A stretch of DNA of 7,675 nt from Roseimaritima sp. (GTDB lineage: Bacteria; Planctomycetota; Planctomycetia; Pirellulales; Pirellulaceae): positions 1 through 7,675 of the forward strand of contig SLFV01000561.1 of NCBI GenBank assembly GCA_007124075.1, given 5' to 3'. A program made the translations under genes and the position numbers. The notes under the pieces were generated by a model, which was not told the DNA's origin, made no database searches, and saw nothing but the letters and a program-made list of their open reading frames with translations. How positions within the stretch are numbered: the first letter of the stretch is position 1; every line of letters begins with the position of its first letter. Of this stretch, positions 1-5,058 are shown in pieces.

Positions 1-789
1 CGGATTGGCGGTTGCTTCCTCTAAATAAAAGGAGCGTTCCAACAGTTCCGCCCGCGGTCGAATCATCGTGACCGCCGGTCCATTGAAATCGATAGCTGCA
101 TAACCATGTTCGCTGTAAACCTGCATTTGGCGGCTGGCTGCGGGGCTGATTCTGGAAGCCTTCAAGCTAGCGACCAAACCGCACTCGAACACCAATCGGG
201 CTTCGGCAAGGTCCTCATCATCGGTAATCACCGCCAGACCGCTTGCCTGCACCTCGCGCAGCGGAGCCGATGTCAAAGAGAGGACCAGATCTAGATCATG
301 AATCATCAAATCCATCACCACGCCGACATCCAAACACCGACCTGGAAATCGACTCGCTCGGACGGCTTCGATGTATTTCGGTTTTGCGGTCAGATCCGCC
401 GCAGCAATCCAAGCTGGGTTAAAACGTTCCACGTGTCCCACCTGTAATACAACCCCAGCTTGGCGGGCAGCAACGACCATTTCCTGCGCGTGAGCTCCGG
501 TCACAGCCAGCGGTTTTTCAACCAACAAATGCTTCCGCTTGGCCAGCAATTCCATGGCCGTCCTGTAATGACAGGGAGTTGGCGATGCGATAATCGCAGC
601 GTCAAATCCCAGCTTGCAGCGCTCCAGCGATTCAAAAGCTGGAACACTAAACTGTTCCGCCGCCGCCCGCAGCGTATTAGGGTTTGGATCGACAATCGCC
701 GCCAAACGAGCCCCCTCGACCTGCGACAACAGCCGCGCGTGAATGCGTCCTAAATGTCCGGCACCGACAACGACAACCTGTTGCTGCAT
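1..789 (-). CDS. Gfo/Idh/MocA family NAD(P)-dependent oxidoreductase, C-terminus cut by window edge (GnnA-like candidate)
   Basis: Reading back from the ATG at 789-787 gives 263 uninterrupted codons to the window edge. Family members usually have about 310-350 residues, so roughly the last 50-90 are missing. The N-terminus is a Rossmann nucleotide-binding fold with the glycine motif GAGHLG at residues 9-14 and an acidic residue ending the second strand (IVDPN, D34). The family's EKP motif is at residues 91-93, with K92 the expected catalytic lysine. The C-terminal substrate domain carries DVGVVMDLMIHDLDLVL around 153-169, including the conserved His-Asp pair H164/D165. The start shares one base with the lpxA stop (TGATG) and has GGAGG at 801-805 inside lpxA, 11 nt upstream, which suggests translational coupling. 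Coupling to lpxA makes a UDP-GlcNAc 3-dehydrogenase (GnnA) role plausible. This is inference: Gfo/Idh enzymes act on many sugars, and the partner aminotransferase is not visible. Confidence 0.9.
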   Translation of the reverse strand, partial: MQQQVVVVGAGHLGRIHARLLSQVEGARLAAIVDPNPNTLRAAAEQFSVPAFESLERCKLGFDAAIIASPTPCHYRTAMELLAKRKHLLVEKPLAVTGAHAQEMVVAARQAGVVLQVGHVERFNPAWIAAADLTAKPKYIEAVRASRFPGRCLDVGVVMDLMIHDLDLVLSLTSAPLREVQASGLAVITDDEDLAEARLVFECGLVASLKASRISPAASRQMQVYSEHGYAAIDFNGPAVTMIRPRAELLERSFYLEEATANP

Positions 790-1595
790 CACGCTGCTTT
801 CCTCCGATCGCGGCCACGACCATGGCGGCCGCCGCGCGAGTGTTCCAGAAAATCAAAAAATTGCCGCAGTACAGGCCGAATGGGACCGGTCCCCAGCAAC
901 AGAGCTTCCGCTTCCCCTGCGCCAACTTTGGAACGATACATCAGCTTGAAAGCATTCTGCAGGACGGTGACGTCCTCCGCAGCGAAATGGTTACGTTTCA
1001 ACGCCACAACGTTCACGCAGCGCGGACGTGCGGGACTGCCCTCGCAAACCATGTAGGGCGGAACGTCATGCAAGACCCGCGACATCGCGCCAATGAATGC
1101 AAAACTGCCGACGGTCGCAAACTGAGCAATTCCGACGGCGCCGCTGACATTGACGTCGTTCTGGATGTGCGAGTGACCTCCCAGCATTGTATTGTTCGCC
1201 ATGATTACCCGGTCACCCACACAGCAATCATGGGCGATATGGACCCCGGTCATGAAATAGCAGTTGCTGCCGATCCGGGTCAGCCCATCTTCCTTCATCG
1301 TGGCGCGGTTGACCGTCACTGACTCGCGAAAAATGTTCTCGTCACCGATCTCCACACGTGTGGGTTCACCACGGTAAGTCAAATCCTGGGGCGCTTCCCC
1401 AATGACGGCTCCGGGAAAAAAACGATTCCGCTGACCGATTCGTGTATGGCCGGTGATAGTCACGTGATTGGCAAGCACGCAACCCTTTCCCAGTGTTACA
1501 TGCGGGCCAATAACGCAGAAATCACCGATTTCGACATCTCGATCAATCTGCGCTTTGGGATCGACAACGGCTGTCGAGGCAATTCTTATGCTCAT
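789..1595 (-). CDS. lpxA: Acyl-ACP--UDP-N-acetylglucosamine O-acyltransferase LpxA (first step of lipid A synthesis)
   Basis: LpxA transfers a 3-hydroxyacyl chain from acyl carrier protein to the 3-position of UDP-GlcNAc in the cytoplasm. From the ATG at 1595 the protein has 268 residues, close to the family's usual ~262. The first two thirds are hexapeptide repeats of a left-handed beta helix (for example VEIGDF, VTLGKG, TRIGQR, CCVGDR). Residues 64-85 contain VIGEAPQDL and RGEPTRVEIGD, matching the E. coli enzyme with a constant offset of three, so Q70 matches Q73. VHIAHDC at 118-124 carries the catalytic histidine, H122 (E. coli H125). DVPPYMV at 177-183 and a basic C-terminal tail follow. 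The reading frame stays open upstream to 1658, but that extension overlaps lpxC, lacks family similarity and is outclassed by GGAAAGGA 9 nt before this ATG. The gene starts 19 nt after lpxC and overlaps the oxidoreductase start by one base. Confidence 0.96.
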   Translation of the reverse strand: MSIRIASTAVVDPKAQIDRDVEIGDFCVIGPHVTLGKGCVLANHVTITGHTRIGQRNRFFPGAVIGEAPQDLTYRGEPTRVEIGDENIFRESVTVNRATMKEDGLTRIGSNCYFMTGVHIAHDCCVGDRVIMANNTMLGGHSHIQNDVNVSGAVGIAQFATVGSFAFIGAMSRVLHDVPPYMVCEGSPARPRCVNVVALKRNHFAAEDVTVLQNAFKLMYRSKVGAGEAEALLLGTGPIRPVLRQFFDFLEHSRGGRHGRGRDRRKAA

Positions 1596-1604
1596 CCGAG
1601 CAAG

Positions 1605-1612
1605 TCCTTTCC
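1605..1612 (-). promoter_or_regulatory. Ribosome binding site of lpxA
   Basis: The minus strand reads GGAAAGGA here, ending 9 nt before the ATG at 1595. It occupies the 19-nt gap between the lpxC stop and lpxA, and it decides the start in favour of 1595 over an in-frame start at 1658 inside lpxC. Confidence 0.8.
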
Positions 1613-1614
1613 GA

Positions 1615-2493
1615 TTAACCCGCTTTACGAAATAGCTTATCCGTCGTTCGCTGTGCAATCTGTAAAAGTTTTTTTGCCATCACTGCGTTCAGCGCGTGGC
1701 CACCACGGTGGGACACGATTCGGCCTATAAATTCGCAATTGATCAGGCTGAGGTCGCCCACCAAATCCAAGAGTTTATGTCGAGCACATTCATCGTCGAA
1801 ACGCAGACGATTCTGAACCGGACCCGCCTGGTCGAAAACCAGTAGGTCCTGTGGTGAAACATGTTCTGCCACTCCCGCAGCACGTAGCTGTTGAACCTGT
1901 TCGGAAGTGACGAACGTTCGCGCCGGAGCAATCTGGGTAGAAAATTCGTGCGGTCCGATGGTTGAACGGAAGGTCTGCGCTCTGATCGGGCTGTCGGGCC
2001 CGTAGTCCAGTACGTATTCGAATTGACTCGCCTGCCCGTGAGTCGGAGAGACTTCCAACCAACTGGCCGCAGTTCCTACGCGCACCGTGCGATCGACAAT
2101 CAACTGTTTTCTAGCTGCCGCTTGAATCACCAGTCCTGCCGAACGCAAGGCATCAACGTATGCCGCTGCCGAACCGTCCAATCCAGGCAATTCTTCTGCA
2201 TTGACTTCGATGACGCAGTTGTCAATTTCCAATGCGTACAGTGATGCTAGTAGATGTTCCACCATCGCAAACTTTGCTTGACCAGACGCTAGCACAGTCC
2301 GCAATTGATGTTCCTGACGGGTTGCCAGACCGACCTGCAGCATCGGCTTTTCCACTAGGTCAGTGCGGACCATCACCAGCCCCGTGCCTACCGATGCCGG
2401 ATACATTCGTACCCGAACCTTCTGGCCACTCCAGTAGCCTCGACCATCGACCTGGCAGCAATTCGCGATCGTGTGTTCGTTGCGTTGACGCAT
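1615..2493 (-). CDS. lpxC: UDP-3-O-acyl-N-acetylglucosamine deacetylase LpxC
   Basis: LpxC is the zinc-dependent cytoplasmic deacetylase that commits UDP-3-O-acyl-GlcNAc to lipid A. Counting from the ATG at 2493 (292 residues), the zinc ligands are H80, H239 and D243, in VEHL and RHKLLDLVGDL. The catalytic residues E79 and H266 (GGHALN) are also present. All fall within one residue of E. coli H79, H238, D242, E78 and H265. EVNAEELPGLDGSAA at 96-110 and the ARTF motif near 191 are also typical. The protein is single-domain, not the LpxC-FabZ fusion seen in Bacteroidetes. The N-terminal family motif around GLHTG is altered to GYWSG. Two ATGs lie six bases apart (2499 and 2493). GAGG sits 8 nt before the second but only 2 nt before the first, so 2493 is preferred. 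The next gene, lpxA, begins 19 nt after the stop, consistent with one transcript. Confidence 0.95.
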   Translation of the reverse strand: MRQRNEHTIANCCQVDGRGYWSGQKVRVRMYPASVGTGLVMVRTDLVEKPMLQVGLATRQEHQLRTVLASGQAKFAMVEHLLASLYALEIDNCVIEVNAEELPGLDGSAAAYVDALRSAGLVIQAAARKQLIVDRTVRVGTAASWLEVSPTHGQASQFEYVLDYGPDSPIRAQTFRSTIGPHEFSTQIAPARTFVTSEQVQQLRAAGVAEHVSPQDLLVFDQAGPVQNRLRFDDECARHKLLDLVGDLSLINCEFIGRIVSHRGGHALNAVMAKKLLQIAQRTTDKLFRKAG

Positions 2494-2501
2494 GGACATT
2501 G

Positions 2502-2505
2502 CCTC
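2502..2505 (-). promoter_or_regulatory. Probable ribosome binding site of lpxC
   Basis: The minus strand reads GAGG, 8 nt before the ATG at 2493 and 2 nt before the ATG at 2499. The spacing favours the inner start, which shortens LpxC by two residues. The match is short, so the choice is moderate. Confidence 0.5.
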
Positions 2506-2601
2506 GCACGGAGAAACAGCTAACCGAGATTCACCTGAACGCTGTGCCTCTGGACGCGTCGCCGACCGCAGTAGCGATCCCGACCAAGTCAGAGATCATT
2601 G

Positions 2602-2621
2602 GCCCCGATTGAGACCGGGGC
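2602..2621 (-). other. Small GC-rich stem-loop in the ompH-lpxC spacer
   Basis: Six complementary bases (GCCCCG on the plus strand at 2602-2607 against CGGGGC at 2616-2621) enclose an 8-nt loop. On the transcribed minus strand it is not followed by a run of T, so it is not a standard terminator. It might be an mRNA processing or stability element, or chance. The rest of the 160-nt spacer (2494-2653) shows no ORF or convincing promoter. Confidence 0.35.
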
Positions 2622-2653
2622 AGAGCACGCCGTGGATGCGCAGCAAAGCGAAA

Positions 2654-3253
2654 TTAACGTTTTGCCAAACGCTGAGCCAAAACTTGCATTACCAGAGGAG
2701 TCATGTCCAAAGCAGGGTCATGATAGACGATGTTTCTCATCACACCACGAAGCACCGAATCGCCTTTTTCTAGATCCATTTCCTCGCTGTTGTTACGCAG
2801 CACAATGTTGATCTTGTTGTAGTTGGCGACCGTCTTGACTGCAGCGGTGATCTCCTGGTAGTTCTCATAGTAGATCTTGGCCTCCGCGTCGGACAGTTCC
2901 TTCCGTTTCCGGGCCATGTCCAAACGCAGACGGGATTCCATGTTCGCCACACGTTCTTCCTGCGTGGTGTAATCCGATGAACCGGGCTTGAACGTCTGCA
3001 ACTGCTCCATTGCCTGTTGCAGTTCTTCGCGACGCTGACCCAGAGTTGCATCAAACGCCTTCAGTTCGTTTTCCACCGCTTCAACCTGACTTTTGATTGA
3101 AGGTGATTCCTTAAAAATCTTGGCGACATCTACCACTGCGATACTGTGCGCTTTAGCGGTCGATTCCGTTGCCTGTCCAGAGGCGGTGCTGGGTGCCAGA
3201 ACAGCCACTGACAAACAACCACAAACCAATGCACCCAAAGTTTTAATTCGCAC
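2654..3253 (-). CDS. ompH: OmpH/Skp-family periplasmic chaperone
   Basis: Skp/OmpH proteins are small, alpha-helical periplasmic chaperones that hold unfolded outer-membrane proteins. Read from the GTG at 3253, the protein has 199 residues and opens with a Sec signal: MRIKTLG, then a hydrophobic core LVCGCLSVAVLA, with probable cleavage near SGQA (residue 28). The mature start SIAVVDVAKIFKESP (about 37-51) is the typical beta-strand entry of the family. Residues about 50-125 are charged and Gln/Glu/Lys/Arg-rich with heptad-like spacing, as expected for the Skp coiled-coil arms. NKINIVLRNN (146-155) is the usual return strand. An ATG at 3271 would add six residues, but it has no Shine-Dalgarno sequence and places charged residues before the signal. 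The GTG has AAGGAG 8 nt upstream. Two cysteines in the signal core do not form a lipobox. The gene precedes lpxC by 160 nt in the same direction; skp next to lpx genes is a common bacterial arrangement. Confidence 0.9.
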   Translation of the reverse strand: MRIKTLGALVCGCLSVAVLAPSTASGQATESTAKAHSIAVVDVAKIFKESPSIKSQVEAVENELKAFDATLGQRREELQQAMEQLQTFKPGSSDYTTQEERVANMESRLRLDMARKRKELSDAEAKIYYENYQEITAAVKTVANYNKINIVLRNNSEEMDLEKGDSVLRGVMRNIVYHDPALDMTPLVMQVLAQRLAKR

Positions 3254-3261
3254 GTTTTGCT

Positions 3262-3267
3262 CTCCTT
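3262..3267 (-). promoter_or_regulatory. Strong ribosome binding site that sets a GTG start for ompH
   Basis: The minus strand reads AAGGAG, then 8 nt, then GTG at 3253-3251. The alternative ATG at 3271-3269 lies upstream of this site and has no comparable motif. The GTG start also gives a cleaner Sec signal peptide. Confidence 0.8.
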
Positions 3268-3415
3268 GCATTTAAGTTAGTGCGTCTACTGATCCGTCGG
3301 TGCCCCGTTGCCGTGGCCCCCATCTCCGTCATGACTCGTTGGCAAGTCCTCGCCGGTTTTCTAATCATCGCCGATTGCGTGGGTTCAGGTAAAGACGAAT
3401 TTACAGTTTTTTCCG

Positions 3416-3443
3416 ACTCTACCAACTAGGATCACTTTTCCAA
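3416..3443 (-). promoter_or_regulatory. Weak sigma-70-like promoter candidate upstream of ompH
   Basis: On the minus strand TTGGAA (3443-3438) and TAGAGT (3421-3416) are separated by 16 nt; each hexamer matches the consensus at four of six positions. It would give a leader of roughly 150 nt before the ompH GTG. Planctomycete promoters are poorly characterised and hexamers this weak occur by chance, so this is only a candidate. Confidence 0.22.
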
Positions 3444-3452
3444 GCCGCATCT

Positions 3453-3517
3453 CTTCCCCTGACAGGCTTTGCAACGGGTTACCTGCCCGTGCAAGCGGTT
3501 GCCTTCCCCCTGCCAGG
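3453..3517. repeat. Imperfect 14/15-nt direct repeat flanking the stem-loop
   Basis: CTTCCCCTGACAGG at 3453-3466 and CTTCCCCCTGCCAGG at 3503-3517 are the same sequence apart from one inserted C and one substitution. Their start points are 50 nt apart, and the stem-loop at 3469-3494 lies between them. Confidence 0.5.
3469..3494. other. Stem-loop with a 9-bp stem and one bulged base
   Basis: On the plus strand TTGCA-(A)-CGGG at 3469-3478 pairs with CCCG-TGCAA at 3486-3494 around a 7-nt loop (TTACCTG); the extra A at 3474 is bulged. It lies about 100 nt past the DUF1501 stop codon and some 215 nt before the ompH start. No T-run follows on the minus strand, so a rho-independent terminator is unlikely. 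A 3'-end stabilising hairpin, a protein-binding site or a small mobile repeat are all possible. Confidence 0.5.
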
Positions 3518-3594
3518 ACAAGGTCGATAGCTAGTGGTCTGGGACAGCTAAAACGAGGGTTGGTCCCTAGCGGACATGGAGCATTGATGGGAGG

Positions 3595-4929
3595 TTAGGC
3601 GAACAACGAGTGAACGACCTTGGCTTCTTCCGGGCCGGTCAGGCGGTGGGTGCGGCCTTCGTGATGCAGGCTTAAGGTTTGGTGATCCAAGCCCAACAAA
3701 TGCAGGATGGTGGCGTGCAGGTCGCGGAAGTGGACCTTGCCTTCCACGGCGCGCGATCCAGTTTCAGTGGTCTTACCGTGGACGTAACCGCCTTTGACCC
3801 CGCCACCGGCAAGCCAAAAGGTGAAGCCTTTTTCATTGTGACCGGTTTCATCCTTGCCATCTTCAGGCGTTAGGCCGGGACGTCCGAATTCGCCGCCCCA
3901 AACCACTAACGTGTCATCCAGCAAACCACGGGTTGCTAAGTCCTGCAGCAGCGCCGCGATCGGAGCATCGACGGTTTCGCAATTGGCCTGCAGGTCACGG
4001 CGATGATGCGTATGTTGATCCCAGCCTCCGTGATTCAGTTCAATAAAGCGAACGCCTGCTTCGGCAAAGCGGCGGGCCAATAAACATTGGCGGCCAAAAT
4101 CGGTTGGTTTGCAGGTGCCGACCGACAATTTCTTTCCGACGCGGTAACGCTGCAGTGTTTCCTGAGTTTCGTTGCTTAAATCCAGAATCTCCGGCGCGGT
4201 CGACTGCATACGAAACGCCAGCTCCATCGACTCGATCACCCCTTCCAGGGCGGAATCGGCGGCGCGATCGCGAAAATGGTCGCGATTCATCGCCTGGATC
4301 CAATCCAGTTGCTGGCGTTTGGCGTCGGGGGGCAGATGCGAACCATGGATATCGCGAATCGTCGCCTGGGACATGTCTTCGCCGTTGATCCCCAGTGGTG
4401 TCCCGGCGAAATGGGTCGGCAGGAACACGCTGTCGTAAACCGATGGTTTGGTGGAATTTAAACTAACGAATCCGGGCAGATTTTCGTTCTCGGTTCCCAA
4501 CCCATAGGTGACCCACGAGCCGAAACTGGGACGCTTTCGCAAGCGTTCGCCGGTATGCAGTTGCAGGAATGACTGGGCATGGTTGCCGGTGTCGCAGTAC
4601 ATGCCGTTGATCATGCACAGCCGATCGGCATGCTTGGCGATTTCGGGCATCAGGTCTGAAATCCACATCCCCGACTGGCCATATTGCTTAAACGGAAAAA
4701 CCGAACCGGGATGTTTGGCGTTACCGGTCTGTGGCTTGTAGTCAAACGTGTCCATCTGAGCCGGTCCTCCGCTCATGCACAAGAAAATGACTCGTTTGGC
4801 ACAGGGCTTGATTGGCACACTATCCGTCGCGGGCGTGGCAAACGCCTGTTGGCATAACGACTGCAGGGCCAGATAGCCGAAGCCGCAGGACGCGGTTTGC
4901 AACAGGCTGCGGCGGTTGGTGGGAGGCAT
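3595..4929 (-). CDS. DUF1501 domain protein, Tat-exported, alkaline-phosphatase-superfamily fold
   Basis: The protein has 444 residues, a complete length for this planctomycete-rich family. It begins with a twin-arginine signal: NRRSLLQ (R6, R7), a moderately hydrophobic stretch to about residue 29, and AFA before a likely cleavage near 31. The DUF1501 domain covers about 44-440. [15 protein letters not shown] (52-66) is the family's opening motif; D60-T61 occupies the place of the metal-Asp/nucleophile pair of alkaline phosphatases (inference). Further motifs are GGWDQH (301-306), GGEFGR (345-350), GHNEKGF (363-369), [10 protein letters not shown] (372-381) and [14 protein letters not shown] (402-415). 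Where many relatives, as I recall them, read GRDHN, this one has TGHN, losing an acidic residue. The biochemical function of the family is unknown. It follows the DUF1549/DUF1553 gene by 129 nt on the same strand, the usual pairing. AAGG lies 7 nt before the ATG. Confidence 0.92.
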   Translation of the reverse strand: MPPTNRRSLLQTASCGFGYLALQSLCQQAFATPATDSVPIKPCAKRVIFLCMSGGPAQMDTFDYKPQTGNAKHPGSVFPFKQYGQSGMWISDLMPEIAKHADRLCMINGMYCDTGNHAQSFLQLHTGERLRKRPSFGSWVTYGLGTENENLPGFVSLNSTKPSVYDSVFLPTHFAGTPLGINGEDMSQATIRDIHGSHLPPDAKRQQLDWIQAMNRDHFRDRAADSALEGVIESMELAFRMQSTAPEILDLSNETQETLQRYRVGKKLSVGTCKPTDFGRQCLLARRFAEAGVRFIELNHGGWDQHTHHRRDLQANCETVDAPIAALLQDLATRGLLDDTLVVWGGEFGRPGLTPEDGKDETGHNEKGFTFWLAGGGVKGGYVHGKTTETGSRAVEGKVHFRDLHATILHLLGLDHQTLSLHHEGRTHRLTGPEEAKVVHSLFA

Positions 4930-4951
4930 GTCGGAACCTTAAAACATGTTT

Positions 4952-4972
4952 AAAAAAAGGGAATGGCCCTTT
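4952..4972 (-). terminator. Weak terminator- or attenuator-like hairpin between the DUF1553 and DUF1501 genes
   Basis: On the minus strand AAAGGG (4972-4967), a 5-nt loop (CCATT) and CCCTTT (4961-4956) form a 6-bp stem that runs into four more T residues (4955-4952). The shape is that of an intrinsic terminator, but the stem has only three G-C pairs and would be weak. It lies 22 nt before the DUF1501 ATG, so it could modulate rather than stop readthrough. Confidence 0.35.
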
Positions 4973-5029
4973 GAACGAGAAACACTATCTATCAATCGCG
5001 GTTGCTTGGATGTTTTCGTATCTTTCCAC

Positions 5030-5050
5030 AGGGTCTGCCCCCTTTTCCAA
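5030..5050 (-). repeat. Short REP-like sequence downstream of the DUF1553 gene
   Basis: The minus strand reads AAAAGGGGGCAGACCCT just after the DUF1553-protein stop. This is one base away from the GGGGTCAGACCC palindromic core that I recall from bacterial intergenic repeats. There is no transposase here and only one copy in the window, so the assignment rests on resemblance alone. Confidence 0.22.
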
Positions 5051-5058
5051 CCACTTTC

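Larger units (their letters stand above)
3254..3594. other. Gene-free stretch between the DUF1501 gene and ompH
   Basis: This stretch of about 340 nt separates the DUF1501 gene from the ompH-lpxC-lpxA unit and is the natural place for the cluster's promoter. It contains the ompH leader, a weak -35/-10 pair, and a bulged stem-loop between two copies of a 14/15-nt repeat. A 60-codon TTG-start ORF at 3243-3425 on the minus strand overlaps the ompH start and resembles no known family, so I do not call it a gene. Confidence 0.6.

Noticed and set aside
684..1322. 212-codon plus-strand ORF opposite lpxA and the oxidoreductase start
   Set aside because: It is antisense to well-supported lpxA and its translation shows no recognisable domain. 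It is a shadow of the real frame.
1596..1658. N-terminal extension of LpxA to a start at 1658
   Set aside because: The extra 21 residues overlap the lpxC coding region and do not match the family. The ATG at 1595 has a good ribosome binding site.
3243..3425. 60-codon minus-strand ORF upstream of ompH
   Set aside because: It needs a TTG start without a ribosome binding site, overlaps the ompH start in another frame and has unremarkable composition. A leader peptide cannot be excluded but nothing supports it.
3536..3578. GGGAC/GTCCC pairing after the DUF1501 stop as a terminator
   Set aside because: The stem has only five pairs around a 17-nt loop and no T-run follows on the minus strand.
4942..4951. 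10-bp palindrome AAACATGTTT before the DUF1501 start
   Set aside because: It is AT-rich and short, occurs easily by chance, and has no second copy or promoter context here to support an operator.
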